A DNA stretch of 64,000 nucleotides from Actinomycetes bacterium (GTDB lineage: Bacteria; Actinomycetota; Actinomycetes; Streptosporangiales; Streptosporangiaceae): NCBI GenBank assembly GCA_021793235.1, contig JAJYTD010000014.1:1-64000 (forward strand). Direction: 5' to 3'. The notes under the pieces were generated by a model. That model made no database searches, had not been told where the DNA came from, and saw only the letters and a list, made by a program, of their open reading frames with translations. The position numbers and the translations under genes were made by a program. Every line of letters starts with the position of its first letter. The first letter of the stretch is position 1. Positions 25,867 through 35,339 of the stretch are shown here, in pieces.

Positions 25867-26658
25867 ATGAGCGACGGTGCGCAGGCTTCCCAAAGCGGTG
25901 TCGCGGTCGTCATATCGGCCAAGAACGAAGCCGATCGGATCGCGGCCACCGTGCGCGCGGCACTGGATCTTCCCGAGGTCGACCTCGTGGTGGTCGTCGA
26001 TGACGGCTCGACCGACGAAACCGCCCACGCCGCCAGGGAGTCGGGGGCCCGTGTGCTGAGGCACCGTCGCAACCGGGGCAAAGGTGCCGCGATGGAGACC
26101 GGGGCGGAGGGCGTCCGGCTCATCGAGGAATGCAGCTCGACGTCCGATCCGCCTCGCCACATGCTTTTTCTCGACGCTGACGTGGGAAGCACGGCTGCGG
26201 GAGCGGTTCCGCTGATCGAATCGGTGCGTTCGGGAGCGGCGGACATGGCGATTGCGCTATTCCCGGCGGCCCGGATGCGGCTCGGTGGGCGCGGGTTCGT
26301 GGTCCGGTTGGCCCGCGACGGGATCAGCCGTACGACAGGATGGCAGCCGGAGCAGCCGCTCAATGGGCAGCGCTGCATTACCCGCGCCGCTTTCGAGGCG
26401 GCGCGTCCGCTCGCTGCCGGATTCGGCGTCGAAACCGGGTTGACCATCGATGTGCTGCACAGGGGTTTCCGGGTGATCGAGGTCGGTGTCTCGCTGGAGC
26501 ACCGGGCCACCGGGACCGACCTGCACGCCCAGTTGCACCGTGCCCGGCAGTTCGTTGATGTGGGGCGGGCACTCGCAGCCCGGGAGCTGCGTCCGGTGGT
26601 GACACGCCGAATGCGGCGGCTGCGGCATGCAGGCCGCCGCTGGGCCCAATCTCAGTAA
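25867..26658 (+). CDS. family 2 glycosyltransferase
   Basis: A protein of 263 aa with a GT-A fold: AVVISAKNEADRIAATV, the nucleotide-sugar motifs VVVVDDGSTDET and MLFLDADVG, and RNRGKGAAMETG. It resembles dolichyl-phosphate-mannose-synthase-like or glucosyl-3-phosphoglycerate-synthase-like enzymes, but without membrane helices. The acceptor is unknown. It starts 10 bases after the STAS gene and may share its transcript. Confidence 0.82.
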   Translation: MSDGAQASQSGVAVVISAKNEADRIAATVRAALDLPEVDLVVVVDDGSTDETAHAARESGARVLRHRRNRGKGAAMETGAEGVRLIEECSSTSDPPRHMLFLDADVGSTAAGAVPLIESVRSGAADMAIALFPAARMRLGGRGFVVRLARDGISRTTGWQPEQPLNGQRCITRAAFEAARPLAAGFGVETGLTIDVLHRGFRVIEVGVSLEHRATGTDLHAQLHRARQFVDVGRALAARELRPVVTRRMRRLRHAGRRWAQSQ

Positions 26659-26732
26659 AACCATGCGAAGCCGTCGCGCGAAACACTGAAAGTAGCAATA
26701 GAAAAACAGAAGGTAACGTATACGCTCGCAGT

Positions 26733-27287
26733 GTGTTGACGACGATCCTGGCCATCATCGGCATGCTGGCAGGCCTGGGCGGGCTGGCCCTCAGCGGATA
26801 CGTGCTCCTGCAGGCCCGCACGGCGGCCGATGAGTGCCGCGCTCTCATCTACCGGTTGCTGCCCGAGAACAGCGGGGTGGACGTGCGAGCCGTCCGCGAC
26901 ATCGCAGTGGTGCACTACGACGCACTGGAGGAGATGTCCGGTGCGCGCTCGTTCTCCCTCGCCATGCTCAACGCCGGGGGCGATGGCGTAGTCGTGACCT
27001 CGATCAACGGGCGGACCGAGTCCCGTACCTACGCCAAGACCATCGAAGGCGGACAGACAGCCGAAGAATGCTCCCCGGAGGAGTACCGTGCTATCCGCGC
27101 CGCCCGGTTGGGGCAGGGGCCGGGCGACACCGTTCCCACAGGCGAGGAACCAGAGCGCGTTTCCGCTCCGGTCGATACACCCGAGCAAGTCGATGCCGAC
27201 GAGAGCAGGCCGGCCGTGAAGACACTCGACGGGGAAAGCGGCGGATCCGGCACACATCTGCAAGAGGTTTCCGAGACGTCGAAATAG
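26733..27287 (+). CDS. DUF4446 family membrane protein
   Basis: A 184-residue protein. An N-terminal helix (ILAIIGMLAGLGGLALSGYVLL) is followed by the conserved DUF4446 core (RDIAVVHYDALEEMSGARSFSLAMLNAGGDGVVVTSINGR) and an acidic, poorly conserved tail. Function unknown; it precedes pheA in many actinobacteria. No ribosome site is seen before GTG 26733, while TATACG lies 8 bases upstream, so the mRNA is probably leaderless. Confidence 0.85.
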   Translation: MLTTILAIIGMLAGLGGLALSGYVLLQARTAADECRALIYRLLPENSGVDVRAVRDIAVVHYDALEEMSGARSFSLAMLNAGGDGVVVTSINGRTESRTYAKTIEGGQTAEECSPEEYRAIRAARLGQGPGDTVPTGEEPERVSAPVDTPEQVDADESRPAVKTLDGESGGSGTHLQEVSETSK

Positions 27288-27342
27288 CGGTCGCGCCGCG
27301 GATATCCGAGGTCACACCAGGCACGGGTATAACCTGCTAAGT

Positions 27343-28290
27343 ATGCCGACCCGTTATGCCTATCTCGGACCCGAGGGCACATTCACCGAAGCGGCCCTCC
27401 GCACGCTCAAGCCCGATGCCGCCGAAAGCGCGTTCGTCCCGTGCTCCGGCGTTGACGCGGTGTTCGCGGCGGTCCGGCGTGGCGACGTGGACGGCGGGGT
27501 CGTGCCGCTGGAGAACTCTGTCGAGGGCGGGGTCACCGCCACCATCGCCGAACTCATCAACGGCGATCCGCTGCTCATCGCGGCCGAGGTAACGGTGCCG
27601 GTGCAGTTCACCCTGTTCGCCCGCGAGGGTGTCGCGCTCACTGACATCAAGCGGGTCGCCACGCACGCGCACGCGCTTGCGCAGTGCCGTTCCTGGCTGG
27701 CGCGCTACCTGCCGGACGCGGAGACCCATACGGTCTCCTCCACTGCTGCGGCCGCCCAGGCGGTAGCCGAGCCGGGGGCGCCCTATGACGCCGCCATCTC
27801 CGCGCGTATCGCCGGTGAACGTTACGGGCTGCGCCCGCTCTTCGACGGGATCGGAGACCGTTCTGACGCCGCCACCCGCTTCATCCACCTGGTCCGCCCC
27901 GGCTCGTTGCCGAGTCCTACCGGTACCGACCGTACGTCGCTGGTCGCTTTCCTCACCGACGACCATCCCGGTGCCCTGGTCGAACTACTCAATCAGTTCG
28001 CTGTACGCGGAGTGAACCTGACCCGCCTGGAATCCCGGCCCACCGGTGACGGGCTGGGACGGTACTGCTTCTGCCTCGACGCCGACGGGCATGTCGCCGA
28101 CGCGGGTGTCGGCGAGGCCCTCATGGGGCTGCGGCGGGTCTGCAAGGACGTCCGGTTCCTCGGAAGCTATCCCCGCACCGGCGATGCCACCGAGCTCACC
28201 CCCTTCATGCCGACTCGCGGTACCACCAACGCCGACTTCCAGGAGGCCGAGCAGTGGCTCGCCCGTATCCGTGCGGGCCAATCCGGTTAG
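27343..28290 (+). CDS. pheA: prephenate dehydratase
   Basis: A 315-residue enzyme of phenylalanine synthesis, turning prephenate into phenylpyruvate. The catalytic domain starts [16 protein letters not shown] and contains the TRF motif ([10 protein letters not shown]). The C-terminal ACT domain ([18 protein letters not shown], then NLTRLESRP with the phenylalanine-binding ESRP motif) gives feedback inhibition. Followed by serS. Confidence 0.96.
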   Translation: MPTRYAYLGPEGTFTEAALRTLKPDAAESAFVPCSGVDAVFAAVRRGDVDGGVVPLENSVEGGVTATIAELINGDPLLIAAEVTVPVQFTLFAREGVALTDIKRVATHAHALAQCRSWLARYLPDAETHTVSSTAAAAQAVAEPGAPYDAAISARIAGERYGLRPLFDGIGDRSDAATRFIHLVRPGSLPSPTGTDRTSLVAFLTDDHPGALVELLNQFAVRGVNLTRLESRPTGDGLGRYCFCLDADGHVADAGVGEALMGLRRVCKDVRFLGSYPRTGDATELTPFMPTRGTTNADFQEAEQWLARIRAGQSG

Positions 28291-28370
28291 ACCTTCTACC
28301 AGCGTCGAGAAGCGTCAACGCGAAAAACCCGGATGTGGTGCCGCGGCCATCCCCGGTAGTCTGTGCTCTC

Positions 28371-29633
28371 GTGATCGACCTTCGTGCTCTCCGAGACGAC
28401 CCTGACCGCCTCCGCAGCTCACAGCGGGTCCGCGGCGAAGACGACTCCGTCGTCGATCGCCTGCTCGACCTCGACTCCCGCCACCGCTCCGCGCTGTCGC
28501 GCTTCGAGACGCTGCGCGCCGAGCAGAAGAGTGTCGGCAAGTCGGTCTCCAAAACCTCCCCCGAGGAACGCGAGGAGCTGCTGGCCGCGGCCAAGAAATT
28601 GGCCACCGAGGTCAAAGAGGCCGAGGCCGAGGCCGGCCGGCTCGGTTGCGAACTCGAATCCGAACTCAAGAACATCCCCAACATCGTCGAGGAAGGGGCG
28701 CCAGCGGGGGGTGTCGACGACTTCGCCGTTATCGACCAGGTCAAGACCCCGCGCGAATTCGATTTCACTCCGCGCGACCACCTGGAACTGGGCGAGATGC
28801 TCGGTGCCATCGACACCGACCGCGGCGCCAAGGTCTCTGGTGCGCGTTTCTACTTCCTGACCGGTGTCGGTGCCATGCTGGAGCTGGGGCTGCTGAACAT
28901 GGCCATGCAGCAGGCCATGGCCAACGGGTTCACCCCGATGGTCCCCCCGGTTCTGGTCAAACCCGAGACCATGGAGGGCACCGGGTTCCTCGGGGCACAC
29001 GCCGACGAGGTCTACCACCTCCCCTCCGACGACCTCTACCTCGTAGGGACCTCCGAGGTGCCTCTCGCCGGCTATCACGCGGGGGAGATCCTCCCCGCTG
29101 ACACGCTGCCGATCCGCTACGCGGGCTGGTCGTCCTGCTTCCGCAGGGAAGCCGGCTCCTACGGCAAGGACACCCGCGGCATCATCCGCGTGCACCAATT
29201 CAACAAGGTCGAGATGTTCGTCTACACCCACCCGGATGCGGCCCATGAGGAGCATCTGCGACTGCTCGCGTGGGAACGCGAGATGCTCGACCGGCTGGAG
29301 CTGCCCTATCGCGTGGTCGACATCGCGGGGGGCGATCTGGGCGCCAGCGCCGCTCGCAAGTACGACTGCGAGGCGTGGATTCCCACACAGGGCCGCTACC
29401 GCGAGCTGACATCCACTTCCAACTGCACCGACTTCCAAGCGCGGCGGCTGAATATCCGCTTCCGCGGTGAGGACGGCAAGCCGCGCTTCGCCGCGACGCT
29501 GAACGGCACCCTCGCCACGACCCGTTGGATCGTCGCCATCCTGGAGAACCACCAGCAGGCCGACGGTTCGGTCGTGGTCCCCGAGGCCCTCCGTCCGTTC
29601 GTGGGGCAGGACGTCCTCGAACCGGTGGTATGA
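28371..29633 (+). CDS. serS: seryl-tRNA synthetase
   Basis: A 420-residue class II synthetase. The N-terminal coiled-coil tRNA-binding arm spans about 25-105, followed by motif 2 ([17 protein letters not shown]) and motif 3 ([17 protein letters not shown]). It charges tRNA-Ser. GTG 28371 is preceded by TAGTCT at -10 distance and no ribosome site, so the mRNA is likely leaderless. The pheA-serS order is common in actinobacteria. Confidence 0.97.
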   Translation: MIDLRALRDDPDRLRSSQRVRGEDDSVVDRLLDLDSRHRSALSRFETLRAEQKSVGKSVSKTSPEEREELLAAAKKLATEVKEAEAEAGRLGCELESELKNIPNIVEEGAPAGGVDDFAVIDQVKTPREFDFTPRDHLELGEMLGAIDTDRGAKVSGARFYFLTGVGAMLELGLLNMAMQQAMANGFTPMVPPVLVKPETMEGTGFLGAHADEVYHLPSDDLYLVGTSEVPLAGYHAGEILPADTLPIRYAGWSSCFRREAGSYGKDTRGIIRVHQFNKVEMFVYTHPDAAHEEHLRLLAWEREMLDRLELPYRVVDIAGGDLGASAARKYDCEAWIPTQGRYRELTSTSNCTDFQARRLNIRFRGEDGKPRFAATLNGTLATTRWIVAILENHQQADGSVVVPEALRPFVGQDVLEPVV

Positions 29634-29646
29634 CACCGGCCGAATC

Positions 29647-29679
29647 GGTAGGTAGGGGCGGAAACCGCCCCCACCTACC
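29647..29679. terminator. bidirectional hairpin between serS and bpa
   Basis: GGTAGGTAGGGGCGG (29647-29661) pairs almost perfectly with CCGCCCCCACCTACC (29665-29679) around AAA. It separates two convergent genes. Confidence 0.75.
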
Positions 29680-29701
29680 GCAGTAAGGGGACTTTCCGGA
29701 G

Positions 29702-30253
29702 CTAAAGGTAGGGCCCCGACCCCGGAGTGGGGCGGCCACCGCGTTCCTGTTCCGCGGTACCACCCATGCCCGCGGGCAGGGCTTTGCGCATGTTCTCCAA
29801 CTGGGCGCGTGCGGCCATCTGCTGGGCGAACAGGGTGGTCTGGATACCGTGGAACAGCCCTTCCAGCCATCCCACGAGTTGCGCCTGGGCTACCCGTAGC
29901 TCCGCGTCGCTCGGTGTGTCGCCTTCGGCGAACGGCAGGGTGAGGCGCTCCAGTTCCTCGATGAGCTCGGGGGCCAGGCCGTCTTCGAGCTCCTTGATGG
30001 AGTTGGTGTGGATCTCCTTGAGACGCGCTCGGCTGGCCTCGTCCAGCGAGGCGGATTTCACCTCCTCCAGGAGCTGGCGGATCATGCTGCCGATCCGCAT
30101 GACCTTGGCCGGCTGCTCCACCATCTCGCTGAGAGGGCGCCCTTCCTGCTCCTGCTCCCCCTCGCCGGCGGACCCCTGTCCGGCGCCGACGGCGGATCCG
30201 CCGGGGCCCACGATCAGGACGTGCGGCTGCTGTTCTTCGTTTCCGTTGCTCAT
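29702..30253 (-). CDS. bpa: bacterial proteasome activator Bpa
   Basis: A 183-residue protein of the DUF2587 family. It starts near QPHVLIVGPGG and has a four-helix core (EQPAKVMRIGSMIRQLLEEVKSA, LKEIHTNSIKELEDGL, AELRVAQAQLVGWLEGLFHGIQT). Its C-terminus GPYL is a HbYX-type tail that docks on the 20S proteasome. Bpa forms a 12-mer ring that opens the proteasome without ATP and feeds unfolded substrates. The organism must therefore carry a proteasome, not seen in this window. Confidence 0.93.
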   Translation of the reverse strand: MSNGNEEQQPHVLIVGPGGSAVGAGQGSAGEGEQEQEGRPLSEMVEQPAKVMRIGSMIRQLLEEVKSASLDEASRARLKEIHTNSIKELEDGLAPELIEELERLTLPFAEGDTPSDAELRVAQAQLVGWLEGLFHGIQTTLFAQQMAARAQLENMRKALPAGMGGTAEQERGGRPTPGSGPYL

Positions 30254-30293
30254 CGAACCCTCACTCAGAGGCGGTTGCAATTCCCGGCTTGGT

Positions 30294-31277
30294 TCAAAGG
30301 GTGAGCACGATCTTTCCGACGTGCGTACTCGACTCCATGACGCGGTGCGCCTCAGCAGCGCGCGGCATGGCGATTGTCTGATCCACGATAGGCCGGATTG
30401 TGCCCTCCTCGACCAGAGGCCATACATGTTCGCGTACGCCTGAGACGATCCGTGCCTTTTCCTCAGTTGGGCGCGACCGCAGGGTCGTGGCATGTACCGA
30501 GAGCCGTTTGACGAGCATCCGACCGAGGTCCAGCTCGGCCCTGCGTCCGCCCATCAACCCGATGATGGCCAGCCGTCCGTTCACGGCCAGGGAGCGCACA
30601 TTGCGCTCCAGGTAGGAGCCGCCCATGATGTCCAGGATCACGTCGGCGCCCGCTCCTCCCGTCTCATTCTTCACCCGCGCCGCGAAGTCCTCCTCGCGAT
30701 AGTTGATACCCACATCAGCGCCCAGCTCCCTGCACCGGGCGAGTTTGTCGTCGCTGCCGGCCGTGGTGATGACGCGGGCGCCGAGTGCGTGGGCGAGTTG
30801 GACGGCGAACGTGCCGATACCGCTGCCGCCACCGTGGACCAGCAGGGTCTCACCGGGCTGCAGCGCGCCCACCATGAAGACGTTGGACCAGACGGTGCAG
30901 GCGGCCTCAGGCAGCGCCGCAGCGTCGACCAGGCCGGTTCCCCGGGGAACCGGCAGCAATTGGCCGACGGGGACCGCGACGCGCTCGGCATATCCGCCTC
31001 CGCTCAGGAGAGCGCATACTTCGTCGCCGATGGACCAGCCTGAGTCCTCGGTGCCGGGGCCCAGTTGGGCGATCCGGCCGGAGCACTCCAGCCCCGGGTA
31101 CTCCGGAGCGCCCGGTGGCGGCGGGTAGTTGCCTTGGCGCTGGTTGATGTCGGCGCGGTTGACCGCTGTCGCGGCAACGTCGACGAGGACCTCGCCGGGA
31201 CCGGGGACTGGGTCGGGGACCTGAGCCCAGGTCAGGACATCGGCGGTACCGGGTTCGCTGATGACGATCGCGTGCAT
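30294..31277 (-). CDS. NAD(P)H quinone oxidoreductase (MDR family)
   Basis: A 327-residue member of the medium-chain reductase family without catalytic zinc ligands. The signatures are NRADINQRQGNYPPPPGAPEYPGLECSG, the nucleotide-binding GGGSGIGTFAVQLAHALGA, and DVILDIMGG. It resembles human TP53I3/PIG3-type quinone oxidoreductases. The start at 31277 fits the family N-terminus MHAIVISEPG; no good ribosome site is visible. Confidence 0.9.
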   Translation of the reverse strand: MHAIVISEPGTADVLTWAQVPDPVPGPGEVLVDVAATAVNRADINQRQGNYPPPPGAPEYPGLECSGRIAQLGPGTEDSGWSIGDEVCALLSGGGYAERVAVPVGQLLPVPRGTGLVDAAALPEAACTVWSNVFMVGALQPGETLLVHGGGSGIGTFAVQLAHALGARVITTAGSDDKLARCRELGADVGINYREEDFAARVKNETGGAGADVILDIMGGSYLERNVRSLAVNGRLAIIGLMGGRRAELDLGRMLVKRLSVHATTLRSRPTEEKARIVSGVREHVWPLVEEGTIRPIVDQTIAMPRAAEAHRVMESSTHVGKIVLTL

Positions 31278-31500
31278 GCTCTGAACGGTACCCATGGGAC
31301 GGGTGGTAAGGGAGAGCGGCCGGTTCACCCGGACGCCGCCAGGCCGTGGTGTGCGGCTTTGCCGATGCGCCTATCTTTGTTGACTGAGGCGAAGTTAATC
31401 GTGAGGCTGGGTGCCGATCTGCCTGTTTCGTTCCGGTTGTGGAGGGGCACTCACCGTTCGAGTATTTGCGCACCTGAGCAAGTTTTTGAGGAGAACCGCG

Positions 31501-33780
31501 TTGGCACAGAGAGAGCACGACGGTTCGGAGCATGCCGGTACGCGTTCGTGGGACGGAAGGCATGATCACGATGCCGACACGGACAATCGGCACGAGGAGG
31601 ATCTGGCGGCTCCAGCCGAACAGTCTGCCCTGTCTCCGGCCGATCAGTGGTTCGGTGGTGGCGCGATCCCGCCACCGCCACCTTATGCCATAGGCGGCGA
31701 AGCCGTTCCGCCCCCGCCGCCCTACGCGGTGGAGGAGTACGAGTCTCCGGCTGGTTCACCTCCCGGACCTCCTGCTCCCGAGGCTTCTGCTCCCGAGGTT
31801 GCTACTCCCGAGGTTGCTACTCCCGAGGTTGCTACTCCCGAGGTTGCTACTCCCGAGCCGTCTGTGCCGCCGGTGGGCGGCAACGGTCACCAGCCACCGC
31901 CTACTCCCGACCTTCCTTCCGTGGCCGGATCAACCCGGTTGGAACAGGGCCCCGGCTTCTCGGACGCGCCGCTCACCGAACCACCGGAGAACAAGGAACG
32001 GGCAGCAGACCACGCGAGGCCGGAACCGGGGTCGGCTGTGCAGCAAACGGCACAACCCGGAGGGCTGGAACAGGTACCGGAGTACCCGGCGGATGCCGCA
32101 CCAGCGGCAGAGCCGTCGCCTTGGGCTCCGCCCGCCGATTACCGGCAGCGCTCGGGAGAGTACGCCCCCAGCGCAGCCTCACTCCCAGGTGAAGCGTTCC
32201 GGACACCGCGGGACCCCCGGCCACCAGCGGGGCACGGTCCGGCCCCGGCGCACACGGCGGATTCCGCCCCTGTGTCCTCGAACCGGGAAAGCCCGGAAGA
32301 GGAGGCCGCCAAGGCGGCCGACCCGGGCACCGGTCCGCTGATGAGCCGTCGGCAGAGCCGCCCCTCTTTCAACGAGGACGTTCCCGAGCCCGAGCAGCTT
32401 CCTCCCCTCGATTCGCCCCAGGGGCACCTGGAGGCAGAGTGGCAGGAACCACCGCAGCCATCGCCGTGGTCTCCTTCCGGTGCTCCCGGTGCTCCCGATA
32501 CGTCGCGGATGCCGGATCGAACCAGTTCCACACCCCCGCAGGCGTCGGCGGACAATACGTACCCGCCTCCGCCCGAGCGGCCGCAGCCGCCCCGGCGCCC
32601 CGAGCCGCAACCGTGGCGGCCGGGGCCCGGCACAGGGCCGGGGCCCGGACTGAGCAGTCCGGCGCACCCCCAGCAGCAGGGCCGGCCCCCGGGCTCCCCC
32701 CAACAGCCTGGCGCGCTCATGCCGCCGCAGCCGGACAACCGGCCGCAACAGCCCTCGGCACAGCCCCAGGGGCAGCCGTTTCAGTACCGTGCGCACTTCA
32801 CCGACAGCTATCCGCAGCAGACCGGGGAGCAGAAGCAGGACACGCCGTCCGAAACAGCCGAGGCGCTCAACGCCGAGACACTGGTCAGCAGCAAGCGCCA
32901 AGGCCCCTCGAAGGGGTGGCGGAAAGCACTCCACTCGGCAACCTTCGGCCTGATCAGTCCCAGGGAGTCGGCAGCGGAGCTGCGCCGCAGGGAACTCACC
33001 GCGCGGGCACGTACACACGTGGCGGGCGGGCACCATCGCGTTGCGGTCCTCAGCCTCAAGGGTGGCGTCGGCAAGACCACGACCACGGTGGCATTGGGAT
33101 CGATGCTGGCCTCACTGCGCGGAGACCGGATCCTTGCGGTGGACGCCAACCCCGATCGCGGCACGCTCTCGGACAAGGTGCGCCTGGAGACCGCGGCCAC
33201 GATCCGCGACTTGCTCAACGAGAAGGAGACGGTCTCCCGATACGCTGACATCCGCGGGTTCACCTCCCAGGCCGTGAGCCGCTTGGAGATCCTGGCGTCC
33301 GACCGCGACCCCGCGGTCTCGGAGGCGTTCAGCGAGAACGACTACCGGGAGGTCTCGCGGATTCTGGAGCACTACTACTCCATCTGCCTCACTGACTGCG
33401 GAACAGGGCTGCTGCACTCGGCCATGCGCGGTGTACTGGGCCTGGCCGACCAGGTCGTGCTGGTCAGCTCGGCTTCGGTCGACGGCGCCCGCAGCGCCAG
33501 CGCCACGCTCGACTGGCTGGAGGCACACCAGTACGGATACCTGGTGCGCGGGGCGGTCGTCGTGCTGTCCATGGTCCGCACCGATGGCAAGAGCAGCGTC
33601 GACCTCGACCGGTTGGAGCAGCATTTCTCCAGCCGCTGCCGCGCCGTGGTCCGGGTTCCATGGGACTCTCATCTGGAAGAAGGCGCCGAGGTCGATCTGG
33701 AGCGCCTGGCACCGGCCACCCGCGACGCCTACCTCCGCCTGGCGGCCACCGTGGGCGAAGCTTTTGCCTGGCCCCGCTGA
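31501..33780 (+). CDS. ParA/MinD-like ATPase with long proline-rich N-terminus
   Basis: A protein of about 759 aa. Residues 1-505 are disordered and rich in Pro, Gln, Glu and Gly, with a VATPE repeat near residue 100. The C-terminal 250 residues are a MinD/ParA domain: deviant Walker A LKGGVGKTTTT, then DANPDRGTL and SICLTDCGTGLL. The layout resembles EspI of mycobacterial type VII secretion, but no ESX gene is near. GAGGAG stands before TTG 31501 with good spacing, so I prefer this rare start over the frame's upstream extension to 31411. Confidence 0.8.
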   Translation: MAQREHDGSEHAGTRSWDGRHDHDADTDNRHEEDLAAPAEQSALSPADQWFGGGAIPPPPPYAIGGEAVPPPPPYAVEEYESPAGSPPGPPAPEASAPEVATPEVATPEVATPEVATPEPSVPPVGGNGHQPPPTPDLPSVAGSTRLEQGPGFSDAPLTEPPENKERAADHARPEPGSAVQQTAQPGGLEQVPEYPADAAPAAEPSPWAPPADYRQRSGEYAPSAASLPGEAFRTPRDPRPPAGHGPAPAHTADSAPVSSNRESPEEEAAKAADPGTGPLMSRRQSRPSFNEDVPEPEQLPPLDSPQGHLEAEWQEPPQPSPWSPSGAPGAPDTSRMPDRTSSTPPQASADNTYPPPPERPQPPRRPEPQPWRPGPGTGPGPGLSSPAHPQQQGRPPGSPQQPGALMPPQPDNRPQQPSAQPQGQPFQYRAHFTDSYPQQTGEQKQDTPSETAEALNAETLVSSKRQGPSKGWRKALHSATFGLISPRESAAELRRRELTARARTHVAGGHHRVAVLSLKGGVGKTTTTVALGSMLASLRGDRILAVDANPDRGTLSDKVRLETAATIRDLLNEKETVSRYADIRGFTSQAVSRLEILASDRDPAVSEAFSENDYREVSRILEHYYSICLTDCGTGLLHSAMRGVLGLADQVVLVSSASVDGARSASATLDWLEAHQYGYLVRGAVVVLSMVRTDGKSSVDLDRLEQHFSSRCRAVVRVPWDSHLEEGAEVDLERLAPATRDAYLRLAATVGEAFAWPR
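31795..31854 (+). repeat. 15-base tandem repeat, four units
   Basis: GAGGTTGCTACTCCC is repeated four times without a change inside the ATPase gene and encodes EVATP four times. Perfect identity shows a recent, possibly variable, expansion. Confidence 0.9.
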
Positions 33781-33805
33781 TCGGCGGACGGATTGGCTCC
33801 TGTCG

Positions 33806-33859
33806 CATAGTTCAGGCCCGCTCCGGCGCGGCGAACGCGGGGAACGGGCCTGAACTATG
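33806..33859. terminator. large hairpin, terminator between ATPase gene and tRNA-Ser
   Basis: CATAGTTCAGGCCCG and CGGGCCTGAACTATG form a perfect 15-base stem with a loop of about 24 bases. It can serve both converging units. Confidence 0.7.
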
Positions 33860-33866
33860 TGCTGTG

Positions 33867-33956
33867 CGGAGGGTGTGGGATTTGAACCCACGAGGTCGGG
33901 GCTACCGACCTAGCGCTTTTCAAGAGCGCCGCACTCGGCCGCTATGCGAACCCTCC
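33867..33956 (-). tRNA. tRNA-Ser (TGA)
   Basis: A class II tRNA on the minus strand: acceptor GGAGGGT / ACCCTCC with discriminator G, a long variable arm (TAGGTCGGTAGCCCCGACCTC), anticodon TGA in CTTGAAA, and T arm GTGGGTTCAAATCCCAC. CCA is not encoded. Confidence 0.95.
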
Positions 33957-34259
33957 AGTACGGGAACTGAAAGTTCCCCCCAGATGGTAACCCACTCTGC
34001 TGAGTCCTGGCCGCCCTGGTTCTCGCCGCAGAGCGGTCGGTCGGGAGGGGTCTTGCGCACCGGTACTCATGGGGTGCGCGCCTTGGCAGACCAGGGTGGT
34101 CCCGCTGGGCATCGCCACCGCTATCGTCGTCCTCACCGTAGGTGTGCTCATCCGGCACGGGCCCGATGGCCTTTTGCCCGACGGGCCGCGGTGGTGCGGC
34201 CCCGCGCCTCCGGCCGCGGAGCGGGCCGCAGATCGCGGAACGCGGGGTACAGGTCTTCG
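33957..34259. other. no gene seen
   Basis: Upstream region of tRNA-Ser. A small hairpin GGGAACT-GAA-AGTTCCC lies at about 33962-33978. I see no supported reading frame. Confidence 0.4.
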
Positions 34260-34427
34260 TCAATGCTCTTTTTCGCCGCGCTTCTCGGAGAACGCGAGGC
34301 CGAATGTGGTGGCCATAGCAAGCCCGACCGCGATCCCAATGGCAATGCTGTCCATAGTTATTCCCAGGGCTACGCCGATCGCCAGCCCGATGGGTACTCC
34401 CGCCCCGTATGCCGCTTGGTTCTTCAT
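34260..34427 (-). CDS. small membrane protein, glycine-zipper type
   Basis: A 55-residue protein beginning MKNQAAYGAGVPIGLAIGVA and ending FSEKRGEKEH. Two short hydrophobic helices have regularly spaced glycines (GLAIGVALGI and GIAVGLAMATTFGLAF). This composition matches small glycine-zipper membrane proteins found in Gram-positive bacteria. TGGGGACAG precedes the ATG. No function is known. It stands alone between tRNA-Ser and a thioesterase gene. Confidence 0.7.
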   Translation of the reverse strand: MKNQAAYGAGVPIGLAIGVALGITMDSIAIGIAVGLAMATTFGLAFSEKRGEKEH

Positions 34428-34660
34428 ACTGTCCCCAGGAGTCGGTGGATGCGGATTTCTCTACTCCGACGCGGCAGGGGCACACAGCGTTTCGCTGAAA
34501 TCGGCCACTGGTGGACAGACCGAACATCTTGCGGTGCGGGTTCATGCTGGTATCCAGGTCCGGCTCCGCGGGAGACGTGCATGCCGATCGCACCATCGGG
34601 GCTTTGGATCCAAGCAGTCGGGCATGAACCTCGATGTTACTGCCAAGTAGAATTCTGGGC

Positions 34661-35128
34661 ATGGCAATGATGAGCGCCGAAACGGCGGACACGGTCAAGT
34701 CCGGATTCCTCGCTGCGGTCCCCTTCGCCCGGACTCTGGGGGTGGAGTTCGTAGAGCTGGACCACGGCAGAGCCGTGATGCGGCTTCCGGACAGCCCCGA
34801 CCACCACAACCATGTCGGCGGCCCGCACGCCGGAGCGATGTTCACGCTGGCGGAGTCGGCATCGGGCGCGGTCGTGATCGGCACCTTCGGTGACCAGCTC
34901 GACCGGGCGGTACCGCTCGCCGTGAAAGCCGAAATCCACTACCACAAACTCGCCACGGGTGACGTGGTCGCCGACGCCCGGATCGGCCGCACCAGAAAGG
35001 AGGTCGTCGCCGAGCTCGACGCCGGCCGGCGCCCGGAGTTCCCGGTCGAGATCGAGCTCCGTACCGAGGATGGCACGGTGACGGGGGCGATGACCGTGGT
35101 ATGGACACTCAAGCCGGGGCGGAAGTAA
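34661..35128 (+). CDS. hotdog-fold thioesterase-like protein (PaaI/DUF4442)
   Basis: A 155-residue hotdog protein: GVEFVELDHGRAVMRLPDSPDHHNHVGGPHAGAMFTLAES holds the HNHVGGPHAGAMF signature of PaaI/DUF4442 thioesterases, with the acidic residue of the central helix (Glu of LAES). It probably hydrolyses acyl-CoA; substrate unknown. TAGAAT lies 7 bases before ATG 34661 without a ribosome site, which suggests a leaderless mRNA. Confidence 0.85.
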   Translation: MAMMSAETADTVKSGFLAAVPFARTLGVEFVELDHGRAVMRLPDSPDHHNHVGGPHAGAMFTLAESASGAVVIGTFGDQLDRAVPLAVKAEIHYHKLATGDVVADARIGRTRKEVVAELDAGRRPEFPVEIELRTEDGTVTGAMTVVWTLKPGRK

Positions 35129-35339
35129 GCCCCGACCAGGGCGGACATGGCGGCTTCCGGGGCCTGCCCACGATCGGCGCGTGTCGTGCACCGCCACGGC
35201 GGCCGCGTTGCCGGCTGTCCTTCGGCCCCGGCGCCTCTCTACAGTACAGGCCGATTACCGCATGGTCGGATGTCAGTATCGCTGGGTACGGTCTCTTGAG
35301 CCCGGACGAAGCCGGATTGAGAGCAGAGCAGGAGGCGGC

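Noticed and set aside
28419-29870. 483-residue minus-strand frame opposite serS
   Set aside because: Antisense shadow of a clear synthetase gene.
31795-31854. CRISPR-like repeat array
   Set aside because: Units are contiguous, 15 bases, in frame inside a gene and without spacers.
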